Positions 28,716-38,069 of a stretch of DNA of 64,000 nt are shown piece by piece. Every line of letters begins with the position of its first letter. Position 1 is the stretch's first letter. The stretch is from Bacteroidales bacterium. GTDB taxonomy: Bacteria > Bacteroidota > Bacteroidia > Bacteroidales > Bacteroidaceae. The notes under the pieces were generated by a model. It ran no database searches, was not told where the DNA came from, and was given only the letters and a program-made list of their open reading frames with translations. A program made the position numbers and the translations under genes. The stretch is taken from assembly GCA_012517855.1 (NCBI GenBank), contig JAAYUD010000067.1, forward strand, positions 100,802-164,801. Direction: 5' to 3'.

Positions 28716-30149
28716 TTATGTTTTCCAGAACCATTTCAACTTGGTGCATAGTGTTGTCACAAGCATGCAGAGTGCCGTTAGTATGATACCTTTTAAAAAT
28801 CCGAGCCATGGATTGTGGTCCATCATGGTGAACAGATCATAAATGCCTGTTAGCATTAGAAGAGGAATCACTACCAACGAGTCGGATACGTATGCTATCA
28901 TAGGGTTTTTCCCAATCATTTCTAATGGTAAAGATACTAATTTGCAGTGATAATAGTCGCACAGTATAGAGAGAAATATCAATGCTATAAATGCTAGTCC
29001 AGAGGTAACAAGCAGATAGCTTATCGTTACGTCGTCCTTTCGGATACCGCCTTGAAATGCTTCGAAACAAAGGCCTAGCATCAGCAAGTATGCGCCATAG
29101 GTATAAAGTTTGTGCCAGAATCGCATATCACTATCTTCCGATTTAAGTAAGAAATGTAGTGTTGTCAGGATAGTTCCTGATATAATCAGATTGGTTACCA
29201 TGAAACGATTGTATAGACAGACTAGATTCGTGATAATAAGCAACAAGCACAACAGCATAGCAATGGCTATATGTCGTTCGTCTTTTTGTGGCAATTTAGT
29301 GGCTTGCTGGTCACTGTTGTCGGCGTTTTTCTCATTTAACCAATTGGATAGCAGATCTCCTGCGATAGTTCCCGGTATAATGATGAGTAGATATTCGAGG
29401 AAGCGAAATTCATAGAGCCAATTGAAAGGGGTGAAATCCATAACGGCTTTTGCCCACGAACCATTTGTTCCTGCCGACAAGATAATACCTATTAGAATGG
29501 GAAGCACAGCTAGCCGTGCGTGAATATTGTCCATCGTATAGATATAAATGATGGAACCGATTACTGCAACGTTTGCCAAAATCAAAATGATGATATCCGT
29601 ATCATTCGGAGAAAACGGTTTGCCGTTCTGGTATGGCTGAAAATAGATCCATGCGAAACCAATCAAATAGCATGCTCCGTTAATGACCGTAGACCATGGC
29701 TTTTTGATATGGAATGGACTTTTCATGAACATTGGGAACATCAGCAGAAATCCACAAAAGGCAACTGCATATCCTATCTTCGGATTAGAATATCCTAGCA
29801 TGTAAGGGAACAGGTGCTGTATATAGATGGCAAAGAAACAGAGTTTCAGCCATCTTAGTACACTTTTATAACAAAGTTCCTGTTTGCTTACCCCTTTTGC
29901 ATATTGTCGCCCGAGTGATAGAGGAAAGGCGGCACCCATTGAAAAAAGGAAGAATGGAAAGATTAGATCTACCCAAGTGATACCAAAGATCGTAGGCGTG
30001 AAAATATGATTTGGTGGTGGTACTTGTGCATGATACATCCAGCGGGGTAAAATACTGAAAGCTTCCGTAGCCGAAAGTATCATGGTCATAATGGCATATC
30101 CTCTCAATGCATCCAGAGAGTGAGCTCGAGCTTGTTTAATGGTCTGCAT
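28716..30149 (-). CDS. DUF5009 / heparan-alpha-glucosaminide acetyltransferase-like membrane protein
   Basis: 477 residues and about 12 hydrophobic segments. The start SLDALRGYAIMTMILSATEA and the following WVDLIFPFFLFSMGAAFPLS are hallmark blocks of the NagX/HGSNAT-like family (YeiB-related). HGSNAT transfers acetyl from cytosolic acetyl-CoA across a membrane to terminal glucosamine; the bacterial members are assumed to acetylate sugars but are poorly studied. Position between a GH10-like gene and an esterase gene, 22 and 36 bases away, supports a glycan role. Confidence 0.8.
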   Translation of the reverse strand: MQTIKQARAHSLDALRGYAIMTMILSATEAFSILPRWMYHAQVPPPNHIFTPTIFGITWVDLIFPFFLFSMGAAFPLSLGRQYAKGVSKQELCYKSVLRWLKLCFFAIYIQHLFPYMLGYSNPKIGYAVAFCGFLLMFPMFMKSPFHIKKPWSTVINGACYLIGFAWIYFQPYQNGKPFSPNDTDIIILILANVAVIGSIIYIYTMDNIHARLAVLPILIGIILSAGTNGSWAKAVMDFTPFNWLYEFRFLEYLLIIIPGTIAGDLLSNWLNEKNADNSDQQATKLPQKDERHIAIAMLLCLLLIITNLVCLYNRFMVTNLIISGTILTTLHFLLKSEDSDMRFWHKLYTYGAYLLMLGLCFEAFQGGIRKDDVTISYLLVTSGLAFIALIFLSILCDYYHCKLVSLPLEMIGKNPMIAYVSDSLVVIPLLMLTGIYDLFTMMDHNPWLGFLKGIILTALCMLVTTLCTKLKWFWKT

Positions 30150-30171
30150 CTTTTTGTTATTTATTAATATC

Positions 30172-31488
30172 TTATTTTTTGCCTTTCTTTATACCTGCTT
30201 CTATTTTTTGCCATAGATTTTTTTGAATGATGTGGCAAATGTCGAAAATCATCAATCCATCCGATTCTTTTAAATTCATGGCAATAGATTCGGTCAGCCC
30301 TATAGGGTGGCTATAGAATTGGTCGACAAGGACTCCACCCATAAATTTGTTCTTTCTTAAGATACCTCGTAGATGGCGGCACGAACCCTCTACCGAATAC
30401 CACGTACCGATTTGTGTTTCCGAGTCTGTTTCGTTGCGCACACCTGTGGTGTTTTTCTCTGCATCGCCAATGGTTATGTCAGTGTAGTAGTTCCCGGTTG
30501 CATATAAGTCAAGAAGTTCTGCATATCCATATTTTTTGTAGTTAGCGGTTGCCCAATCATAATCTTTTGAAGGGTCGTATTGTTTGCTCGCAAAGTTGAC
30601 GCCCACTTCATAATAGGACGGATACCAAGCACCGGTATAAGTTCCAAAAGATAATTTAGGGTTGATAGCTTTGACTGTTTTACGGGCTTGTGCCATAAAA
30701 TCATAAATATTTTTTGTGCGCCATTCTATCCATTCTTTAAACAAGCTTCCTTCTGCTACATGGTATTTGCCTTCGTTGTCTTTTTTCCATGTCATAATAT
30801 CTGTAGGGAAGTGCTCTACTTTACGGTGTATATATTGCTCGAAAGCTTTGTGTGACATCTCTGAAAAATCGGCTTCGATGCCGTCATAACGTACTCTATC
30901 GAGCATAATACCATCAAGAGTAGGATATTCGCGCACTAAATCGCAAAGAACGTTTAGAATATGTGTTCTGAATGTAGGATCAATGGGGTTGACCATTGCG
31001 GAATATTTCTCCTTTTGTTCCATAATAGACTTCATACCTTGCGGGGTATATACGGTAGACGCCCATTCAGGGTGAGAAGTATAGACTAATCCACGGTCAA
31101 AATAGTTATGTCCTGCAACGAAAATATTAAGTGAGGCTTGTACTTTAAGCCCTAGTTTATGGGCCGTTTTGATAAAGTGTCCTAGATAATCAAAATCGGG
31201 ACGTGTATAGCCGTGCCATTCTTTCATTTTAGGGGCATGAGAACTATCGAACAAAACTTCTCCGGTAATGGGTCGTACATCAACCACTGCATCTGTAAAT
31301 CCCAATGCCTTTATCTTGTTCAGATAATAATCTATTGAATCGGTATTGCTGAAACGTTGAAAATTTGCTTCGGCATCAAACCACATCAGCAAACGTTTCG
31401 ACGCAAGTGATTGCGCCGAAATATTGATAGAAATTACACCCAATATGAATAAAAGGAGTAATGATAACTTATGCGTTTTATTATTCAT
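30172..31488 (-). CDS. Secreted GH10-like (GHL10) glycoside hydrolase candidate
   Basis: 438 residues with signal peptide (about 1-25, ending SAQ). Barrel blocks: KRLLMWFDAEANFQRFSN, TDAVVDVRPITGEVLFDS, KLGLKVQASLNIFVAG, LDGIMLDRVRYDGIEADF and LSFGTYTGAWYPSYYEVG. This matches the DUF4015/GHL10-type families predicted to be hydrolases; no substrate is established. The second protein of this broad type in the window (the other is at 9499), but the two share only scattered blocks. Operon member between the transporter and acyltransferase genes. Confidence 0.78.
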   Translation of the reverse strand: MNNKTHKLSLLLLFILGVISINISAQSLASKRLLMWFDAEANFQRFSNTDSIDYYLNKIKALGFTDAVVDVRPITGEVLFDSSHAPKMKEWHGYTRPDFDYLGHFIKTAHKLGLKVQASLNIFVAGHNYFDRGLVYTSHPEWASTVYTPQGMKSIMEQKEKYSAMVNPIDPTFRTHILNVLCDLVREYPTLDGIMLDRVRYDGIEADFSEMSHKAFEQYIHRKVEHFPTDIMTWKKDNEGKYHVAEGSLFKEWIEWRTKNIYDFMAQARKTVKAINPKLSFGTYTGAWYPSYYEVGVNFASKQYDPSKDYDWATANYKKYGYAELLDLYATGNYYTDITIGDAEKNTTGVRNETDSETQIGTWYSVEGSCRHLRGILRKNKFMGGVLVDQFYSHPIGLTESIAMNLKESDGLMIFDICHIIQKNLWQKIEAGIKKGKK

Positions 31489-31526
31489 TTAATATATTCT
31501 ACTATTATATTAGGATTACAACTTTA

Positions 31527-32915
31527 TTATTTATCTTTCGTCCAATAACGTTCGATCTCTTCAAGAGATTTGCCTGCTGTTTCAGGTACGTACTTCCACA
31601 TGATAAACATGTAAGGTAAGCACATTACTGCAAACATGATGAATAGACCCGCGGGACTAATGATCTCGAAAAGTACGGGAGTAAGCAGCACAATGATGAA
31701 GTTTGCCGCCCAAAGAGCAAAGCTTGCAATGGACATCGCCACTCCACGAACTCTAGTGGGATACATTTCAGATAGAAGTACCCATACTATAGCGCTGATA
31801 GATACTGCTTGGAAGAATATGTATAGCATGAAATAGATAACGATGGAATAGTTCTGTGCTCCGGTGAGATAATAGGATACAATCAAAATAAGCGATAGTA
31901 TCATGCCCGATACACCAAAATAGATTAACTTCTTCCGTCCCAAACGATCAATAATGAACATCGCCAGTACTGTTGTGAGCATATTGACAAGGCCTACCAG
32001 CACTTGTGCAAATAGAGAGTCTCCACCCGACAGATGGGCGCTTTTGAACATTTCAGGGCCGTAATATATAACGGCGTTGACACCCATGAATTGTCCAAGT
32101 ATGGCTATGCATACACCAATGATAACTGCCTTTTTGATACCTGCCTGGAAAATAACTGAAAAGTCTGATTTCTTTTTGTTGCCGGCGGTTGATAGGGTTT
32201 CTTTTATTTGCAAGTCAGCGTCTTCTTTAGTGCGATATATTCGCGACAATATGGCACTGGCACCGCTTATTTTGTCTTTAATGATCATCCAACGAGGACT
32301 TTCCGGAATAAAGAATACGAGTATAAGGAATAATATTGCCGGTAGGCTTTCCATTCCCAGCATGCTACGCCATACTTCGCTGATAAATATTTGGTGCATT
32401 AAGGTATTACCCAATTCGCCTGTGTGCGAAAAATTCTCGAGCAAATAATTAATATAGTAGGATGCCAATATACCGATTGTTATAGCTAATTGATAAAGTG
32501 CTACAAGCAGACCTCTACATTTCGTAATGGCTATCTCGGATATATAGACGGGTGATACTACCGAAACGACGCCAATACCGATGCCACCTACAATGCGCCA
32601 AATGATGAGTTGGGCGAAAGATGCACTGATTGCACAGCCAAATCCAGAAACAATAAAAAGAATTGCTGCTATAATCATCGTCTTTTTACGTCCCATATAG
32701 TCACTGATAAAACCGGCACATAGAGCTCCTGCAATAGAACCCACTATGGCGCTCGAACCTAACCATCCCTGTTGTATAGAGCTGAGGTGGAACAGATCGC
32801 CTACTTTACTGATTGTTCCGGATATAACGGCTGTATCGTATCCGAATAAAAATCCTCCGAATGCCGCAACAATGGCAAGGAAGAATACGTAACCTACATT
32901 TTCTTTGGATTTCAT
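31527..32915 (-). CDS. MFS sugar:proton symporter, XylE/sugar-porter family
   Basis: 462 residues, 12 predicted transmembrane helices. Sugar-porter signatures are clear: GGFLFGYDTAVISGT in helix 1, DYMGRKKT in loop 2-3, PESPRWMI between helices 6 and 7, DRLGRKKLIYF in loop 8-9 and PETAGKSLEEIE at the end. Closest in style to D-xylose XylE, but specificity cannot be assigned. In this operon it would import the sugar freed by the two hydrolases, in place of the SusCD route to the periplasm, which must be supplied elsewhere. Confidence 0.92.
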   Translation of the reverse strand: MKSKENVGYVFFLAIVAAFGGFLFGYDTAVISGTISKVGDLFHLSSIQQGWLGSSAIVGSIAGALCAGFISDYMGRKKTMIIAAILFIVSGFGCAISASFAQLIIWRIVGGIGIGVVSVVSPVYISEIAITKCRGLLVALYQLAITIGILASYYINYLLENFSHTGELGNTLMHQIFISEVWRSMLGMESLPAILFLILVFFIPESPRWMIIKDKISGASAILSRIYRTKEDADLQIKETLSTAGNKKKSDFSVIFQAGIKKAVIIGVCIAILGQFMGVNAVIYYGPEMFKSAHLSGGDSLFAQVLVGLVNMLTTVLAMFIIDRLGRKKLIYFGVSGMILSLILIVSYYLTGAQNYSIVIYFMLYIFFQAVSISAIVWVLLSEMYPTRVRGVAMSIASFALWAANFIIVLLTPVLFEIISPAGLFIMFAVMCLPYMFIMWKYVPETAGKSLEEIERYWTKDK

Positions 32916-32948
32916 ATGTTTTATTTATATTGTCTGTAGACAAATAGA

Positions 32949-34049
32949 TTATTTGATACCGAAATATTCTTTGTAACGGTCGTACAAGTGCCCTGCTTGT
33001 AAATAAGCCGATTGCGGACTCATGAAATGAGAAAACTCAAAAGTAATGGCTTTGTCGTAGTGCGAACGTTTGGCAGCTTCGAGTTTCAGTCTTAGCTTAT
33101 CAAATTTTATAGGGAGAAAGTTAATTGGCATATCGCGGTCGAATGTTTCGGCATTGGTCCAGCATTGCATGTGGTATTTATCTGCGAGGCGTTTATTGAC
33201 CGTAAAGAATGCGTCCAGTTCGTCGTAATCGATGTGTCCGTCTTGGAATGCGCAGGCATCTACTACATCGTGGATGCCGTCGAATATTTCACCCCATTCT
33301 TTTTCATGCTCTTGTACCGAAACAGCTTGGTCATTGGTCATTTTGCCGGTACCCATAACGGCTTTTTTCCCATCAATCCACGGAGATATAAAGGTGGGCA
33401 GTCCTCCCGATAGGTCTTTACATTGTTTTCCCATGGCGTGAAAAGCCGAGATGGCACCTTTGGTACGACGGCTGATTTCACCACTGATATACCAACCTCC
33501 AAAACTCTTGTGCTTTTTGCCATACATATTCCAAGCTTCGTCAATCACATATTTATTATCTTCTATTTCCCATGTCATGTCTCCCGTGTCCCAGTAACGC
33601 CCCGAATCGTAAAGACCGAAGTAAAATTTCATATTGTATTTGTCGGCAAGGCGAAGGTACATATCTATTAGGTCTACCGAGGGCATATAGCATCCTTTTT
33701 TTAGTAGGTAGGGTGATGGGTATGTGATAAACTTGCGATATCCTGAGCGGATAACGATAACCGTATCTATTCCGATTGCTTTCATGTGGCGGAAGTCGCG
33801 GTCCCATTCTTTTTCGCCCCAATTCTGGTGGGGTATGTCGTGTGATATTTCATCGAGGAAAGTACCGGTTATTCTTAGTCCGTTGTTTTTCGGGACAATA
33901 AGCCTACTTTCAATACCTGTGTCGGCTTTTGAGTCCGACAGATTAATGCTGCTGCCGCTGAGTGTCTCTGCTTTCAACAGTGAAGGAGCAACCATTGCGG
34001 AGGCTCCGGCCAAAGCAGCTTTCTTTATAAAATCTCTTCTGTTACTCAT
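32949..34049 (-). CDS. Tat-exported DUF4434-type protein
   Basis: 366 residues. MSNRRDFIKKAALAGASAMV is a twin-arginine signal, so the protein is exported folded. The mature part resembles DUF4434 beta/alpha-barrel proteins: RITGTFLDEISHDIPHQNWG, WDRDFRHMKAIGIDTVIVIR, MKFYFGLYDSGRYWDTGD and GWYISGEISRRT. Such proteins are predicted glycoside hydrolases of unknown substrate. First gene of the operon, preceded by a -7 motif at 34106-34113 and a 450-base spacer with inverted repeats that could hold an operator. Confidence 0.82.
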   Translation of the reverse strand: MSNRRDFIKKAALAGASAMVAPSLLKAETLSGSSINLSDSKADTGIESRLIVPKNNGLRITGTFLDEISHDIPHQNWGEKEWDRDFRHMKAIGIDTVIVIRSGYRKFITYPSPYLLKKGCYMPSVDLIDMYLRLADKYNMKFYFGLYDSGRYWDTGDMTWEIEDNKYVIDEAWNMYGKKHKSFGGWYISGEISRRTKGAISAFHAMGKQCKDLSGGLPTFISPWIDGKKAVMGTGKMTNDQAVSVQEHEKEWGEIFDGIHDVVDACAFQDGHIDYDELDAFFTVNKRLADKYHMQCWTNAETFDRDMPINFLPIKFDKLRLKLEAAKRSHYDKAITFEFSHFMSPQSAYLQAGHLYDRYKEYFGIK

Positions 34050-34506
34050 GGTTATGATATTATTTAATAACGATTCTTTATAAATAGACTATACGTAATG
34101 AGCAACAAATATAGTGATATGTTTATTAAAAAAGAAATAATAAATAAATTATTTTTCGAAATAGGGGTGTACTTAATTAAGAATATAATAAATGGGCCTC
34201 GCCAATTGATTATTTTTTGAACTAAATATCAATTGGATAATTGAAAGGCCGTTGTTCCGTTGAAGTAAAACTTAAAACGATTTATATTGAAAATTATAAA
34301 GGGAATATTATCCGTGGATAATTAATAGATACACACATTTATTACCTGCTCAAAGTTCTTGATTATGGACAATAGACATCGTTGAGAAATACACTATATA
34401 TAATCGATTTGCAAGAGACAGGTTGCGATTATGATGATCATGTGTCGGATACCTATTATTCACTATTATCCGAATAATAGTGGTACCTGCTTTTTAAACC
34501 GTTTCT
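34050..34506. other. Regulatory-looking spacer upstream of the glycan-use operon
   Basis: Contains the operon's -7 motif (34106-34113), a 9-bp inverted repeat CCAATTGAT (34202-34210) / ATCAATTGG (34228-34236), and a 9-bp stem-loop CACTATTAT / ATAATAGTG (34461-34482) just beyond the stop of the 64-aa gene. No T-run follows the latter, so it is a weak terminator at best. No gene seen. Confidence 0.5.
34106..34113 (-). promoter_or_regulatory. -7 element of the DUF4434-MFS-GH operon
   Basis: Minus-strand TATATTTG, 57 bases before the first start codon. No -33 TTTG at 19-21 bases, consistent with activator dependence. Confidence 0.55.
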
Positions 34507-34701
34507 TTATTGGCTTTTTTTGCTGTTGTTGTGTTTTTGTATCGATTTGTAGATGGGAACAAATATAAACCCCGTTGCTATCAGCAGGGTTAGTATTGTC
34601 GAACCGTTAATCTGTTGGGTATAACGGAGTACGATATACATTAACCCTGCCCATAGCAAAAGGATACATATTATTTGTGCTTTAGAAAGCGGATGTTTCA
34701 C
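34507..34701 (-). CDS. Small two-helix membrane protein
   Basis: 64 residues with two hydrophobic segments (about 8-26 and 34-52) and a basic Lys/Ser-rich tail. Its ATG overlaps the maeB stop region by 4 bases (34698-34701), so it is translationally coupled to maeB. Family not recognised. Confidence 0.7.
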   Translation of the reverse strand: MKHPLSKAQIICILLLWAGLMYIVLRYTQQINGSTILTLLIATGFIFVPIYKSIQKHNNSKKSQ

Positions 34702-36989
34702 TTTTGAACTTTTTGTTTTTCTACGATGGCATCAATAACGGCAACTGCGGTAATATTGACAATGTCGCGAACCGAACTTTCTATATCAGTGAAGTGAATA
34801 GGCTTGTTCAATCCCATTTGGATCGGTCCTATCATTTCCGTACTTGGCATAGACATCGCTTGCAAAAACTTATATCCAGAGTTTGCCGATGTCAGATTCG
34901 GGAATATTAAAGTATTTACTTTCTTTCCTTTCAAACGGGTAAATGGATATTTTTCATCACGGAGTTTTGTGTCAAGGGCAAAATTTATCTGCATTTCTCC
35001 ATCAACAGCCATATCTGGATTTTCAGCCTGTAATTTTGCAACGGCATCGTGAACCATTAAGGGACTGCCTTCCGTATCAGCGCCAAAATTGGAATAGCAT
35101 ACCATAGCGATAGTAGGCGTATGATTGAAGAATTTTACAGCGTTTGCAGTCAGTTTGGCAACATCAGCCAATGTGTTTGCATCGGGGTGATGATTAATCA
35201 ATGTGTCAGCCAAGAATAGCGGGCCTTTTTTGGTGTTGAAAATATGCATGGTAGCAAAATGTTTCGTTTCAGGGCGTATGCCAATAACCTCTTTTGCTAC
35301 TTTAATAGTATTACTATATTTGGTGTATAGTCCGGTGATAAACGCATCGGCGTCTCCCGTCTCTACCATCATCATACCGAAATAGTTGCGCTCAAACATC
35401 TTATCGTTGGCTTCTTGTAAAGTAGCTCCTTCACGCTGACGTTTGTTTGTAAGGATGCTTGCGTAGCGTTCCCTACGACTGGCTTCTTTCTCATCGCGTA
35501 GATCTATTATTTTTACACCTTGCAAACTAAGGTTCAATTCTTTTGCCAAACTCTTTATACCTTCTTTGTTACCCAGTAATATAGGGTTGCAAATACCTTC
35601 GTTCTTTGCCTCTACGGCTGCCTTCAACATATTGGGGTGAATACCTTCGGCAAATACGACTCGCTGTGGGTTGCTACGAGCTGTGTCGTAGAGCTTTCGA
35701 GTCATTCTCGTTTCATATCCCATCAATTCGCGAAGGTTTTGTTTGTACTGATCCCAGTCCTCAATCGGCTTGCGAGCCACTCCACTTTCCATCGCAGCTT
35801 TCGCTACAGCGCAAGATACTTCGGTTATGAGGCGTGGATCAACGGGTTTCGGGATGAAATAATCCGGGCCGAAACTTAGTTTGTTAACGTCGTATACAGC
35901 ATTTACTACATCGGGTACGGGTTGTTTTGCCAAGTCGGCAATAGCGTGCGCCGCTGCCAGTTTCATTTCTTCATTGATTGTTTTCGCTTGAGTATCAAGT
36001 GCACCACGGAAGATATACGGAAAACCGATTACATTATTAATCTGGTTGGGATAATCGCTTCGACCAGTCGATATCAAAACGTCGGGACGAGCAGCTTTAG
36101 CGTCTTCGAAAGTAATTTCAGGATCGGGGTTGGCCAAGGCAAATACAATGGGTTTGGCTGCCATGCTGCGAACCATGTCTTGCGATAGCAGTCCGGCGCG
36201 TGATAATCCTAAGAATACGTCTGCTCCTTTGATCGCTTCGGCCAAAGTATGGGCATCGCGGCGCGACGTGGCAAAGTATTTTTTCTGTTCTGAAAGATTG
36301 GGACGGTCATCGGTAATGACTCCCTTGCTGTCGCACATCAAAATGTTTTCAAGCTTCGCACCCAACGAAACGTATAGTTTGGTACAAGAAATGGCAGAAG
36401 CTCCCGCTCCGCTTACTACAATTTTTACTTCGTCAATTTTCTTGTCTACAATTTCAAGTGCATTCAGCAATCCGGCCGAAGATATGATGGCTGTGCCGTG
36501 TTGGTCGTCGTGCATCACCGGAATATTAAGCTCTTCTTTCAGCCTTCTTTCTATTTCAAAGCATTCGGGAGCCTTTATGTCTTCCAGATTGATACCTCCA
36601 AAAGTAGGAGCAATCGCTTTTACTGCTGCAATGAACTTTTCAGGGTCTTTTTCATCAACTTCGATGTCAAATACATCAATTCCTGCATAAATTTTGAATA
36701 ACAGGCCTTTCCCTTCCATCACAGGTTTACCGCTCAATGCGCCTATATCTCCCAGTCCTAATACGGCTGTGCCGTTTGATATGACTGCAACTAAATTCCC
36801 TTTGTCGGTATATTTATACGCATCTTGAGGATTTTTCTCAATCTCAAGACATGGTGTCGCAACACCGGGAGAGTAGGCGAGTGATAAATCTGTTTGTGTG
36901 CTGTATGGTTTGGTTGGCACAACCTCAATTTTGCCGGGTTTACCCATCGAATGATAGGCCAAAGCGGCTTCTTTCGTAATCTTGACCAT
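34698..36989 (-). CDS. maeB: NADP-dependent malic enzyme with C-terminal phosphotransacetylase-like domain
   Basis: 763 residues, the size of MaeB. Residues about 1-410 are the malic enzyme: YSPGVATPC, catalytic-region IKAPECFEIERRL with MHDDQHGTAI, and the nucleotide fold KIVVSGAGASAISCTKLY. Residues about 430-755 are phosphotransacetylase-like (VVFAEGIHPNMLKAA, then FLADTLINHHPDANTLA and VDGEMQINFALD). It decarboxylates malate to pyruvate with NADPH; in MaeB the PTA-like part is regulatory, binding acetyl-CoA. Promoter at 37027; cotranscribed with the 64-aa gene. Confidence 0.94.
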   Translation of the reverse strand: MVKITKEAALAYHSMGKPGKIEVVPTKPYSTQTDLSLAYSPGVATPCLEIEKNPQDAYKYTDKGNLVAVISNGTAVLGLGDIGALSGKPVMEGKGLLFKIYAGIDVFDIEVDEKDPEKFIAAVKAIAPTFGGINLEDIKAPECFEIERRLKEELNIPVMHDDQHGTAIISSAGLLNALEIVDKKIDEVKIVVSGAGASAISCTKLYVSLGAKLENILMCDSKGVITDDRPNLSEQKKYFATSRRDAHTLAEAIKGADVFLGLSRAGLLSQDMVRSMAAKPIVFALANPDPEITFEDAKAARPDVLISTGRSDYPNQINNVIGFPYIFRGALDTQAKTINEEMKLAAAHAIADLAKQPVPDVVNAVYDVNKLSFGPDYFIPKPVDPRLITEVSCAVAKAAMESGVARKPIEDWDQYKQNLRELMGYETRMTRKLYDTARSNPQRVVFAEGIHPNMLKAAVEAKNEGICNPILLGNKEGIKSLAKELNLSLQGVKIIDLRDEKEASRRERYASILTNKRQREGATLQEANDKMFERNYFGMMMVETGDADAFITGLYTKYSNTIKVAKEVIGIRPETKHFATMHIFNTKKGPLFLADTLINHHPDANTLADVAKLTANAVKFFNHTPTIAMVCYSNFGADTEGSPLMVHDAVAKLQAENPDMAVDGEMQINFALDTKLRDEKYPFTRLKGKKVNTLIFPNLTSANSGYKFLQAMSMPSTEMIGPIQMGLNKPIHFTDIESSVRDIVNITAVAVIDAIVEKQKVQK

Positions 36990-37026
36990 AATAATAGTTG
37001 TTTGTATAAGTATTTTGAATTGCTCG

Positions 37027-37059
37027 CAAAGATATAAATAATATTGAAAGTATTACAAC
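37027..37059 (-). promoter_or_regulatory. Promoter of maeB
   Basis: Minus-strand TATCTTTG (37027-37034), with GTTG (37056-37059) at 21 bases as a -33 candidate. Confidence 0.6.
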
Positions 37060-37159
37060 GTTTTTGTTATTACTTCTATTAAATTTTATGAAAATAAATG
37101 CATGTATAATTATTCTCAGAAAACTGATGAAGTTGTTGCTCTTACAATATCTTCTGTAC

Positions 37160-37762
37160 CTATAATAAACAAAAGAAAGTCACTAAAAACGGAACGCAAA
37201 AATCTGTTACGAATCCGTGGAAGATAGAAACAAAGACCAGCTTTTGTCCCGATACTTGCGTGATGATGGGTAGGGTCGTATCCATAGTGGTGGCGCCCCC
37301 TGCTGCAATAGGAGCCAATAACCCGAAATGTCTTGCTATGAAAGGGGCGCAAAGTAGTGTGATGATTTCTCTGAATATATTGGCTAACAGAGCTATCGTA
37401 CCCAATTCGGCACCTTTGTATTGGGTAATGAATATGCTCGATAGCGAATAGTATCCCATTCCAGATCCTATGGCCAGGCAATCGGTCAATGCCCGATGTT
37501 GAAGTAGGCAGCTTGCTGCGCTGCAACCGGCTAGGGTTCCGGCTATTGTTGCTAAAGGTAGTAACATTAAGCGAGGATTCAGATGGCGCAGGCTTTTTAG
37601 CGTTTTGGTGTCGCTGCCTACACTGATACCTACAAATAACATCAATCCGCAGAGTGCATAATAACTCAGACTGTTATCTGTCAGGTTAGGAGGAATAATT
37701 AGGTATAATCCCGAGATGATTCCTGCGGCAAAGAATCCTACCATAATAATACTTCCTTTCAT
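37160..37762 (-). CDS. lysO: LysO-type lysine exporter, C-terminal half as a separate protein
   Basis: 200 residues with six or so transmembrane helices: GFFAAGIISGLYLI, YALCGLMLFVGISVGSD, AIGSGMGYYSLSSIF, and GGATTMDTTLPIIT near the end. These match the C-terminal domain of LysO (YbjE), the inner-membrane lysine/thialysine exporter. In Enterobacteria LysO is one ~300-residue chain; here the N-terminal part is a separate gene 10 bases upstream. Both halves are intact, so the pair probably assembles into one transporter. It ends the dxs transcript. Confidence 0.85.
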   Translation of the reverse strand: MKGSIIMVGFFAAGIISGLYLIIPPNLTDNSLSYYALCGLMLFVGISVGSDTKTLKSLRHLNPRLMLLPLATIAGTLAGCSAASCLLQHRALTDCLAIGSGMGYYSLSSIFITQYKGAELGTIALLANIFREIITLLCAPFIARHFGLLAPIAAGGATTMDTTLPIITQVSGQKLVFVSIFHGFVTDFCVPFLVTFFCLL

Positions 37763-37772
37763 AGTTGCTTTT

Positions 37773-38069
37773 CTAATCTTTCTTGCCGATGAAGCGCCAC
37801 AACAGCCACGCGAATAAAATACTGCCTATAGTACCGCCTATACTGAGCACAATAGCCTCCAAACCCAATGTATGCAAGCCTTCGATGACCCGTCGGTTGC
37901 AACCTACTTCAATGCCGAGCAAAAACAGCAGTACCCATATTAATAATGTAATGATGGGACGTATCCATTTCAGTTCTTTTTTTCTGGACAAGAAACCAAT
38001 GCAGATTCCCAAAAGCATGATGCCTACTATTTTTAACATGAATGGATATAAAAGGGGGGTCAGAGTCAA
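37773..38069 (-). CDS. LysO-type lysine exporter, N-terminal half as a separate protein
   Basis: 98 residues and three transmembrane helices: [18 protein letters not shown], then [20 protein letters not shown] and [20 protein letters not shown]. This corresponds to the DUF340/LysO N-terminal domain. Its ATG overlaps the dxs stop (ATGA, 38066-38069), indicating translational coupling to dxs. A frame split by mutation is unlikely because both halves have proper starts and stops and such a split is known for Bacteroidota. Confidence 0.8.
   Translation of the reverse strand: MTLTPLLYPFMLKIVGIMLLGICIGFLSRKKELKWIRPIITLLIWVLLFLLGIEVGCNRRVIEGLHTLGLEAIVLSIGGTIGSILFAWLLWRFIGKKD

Noticed and set aside
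34461..34482. Hairpin after the 64-aa gene as a terminator
   Set aside because: Good stem but no T-run on the required strand.
37116..37526. 136-aa minus-strand frame overlapping the LysO C-terminal gene
   Set aside because: Out-of-frame shadow of a well-supported membrane transporter.
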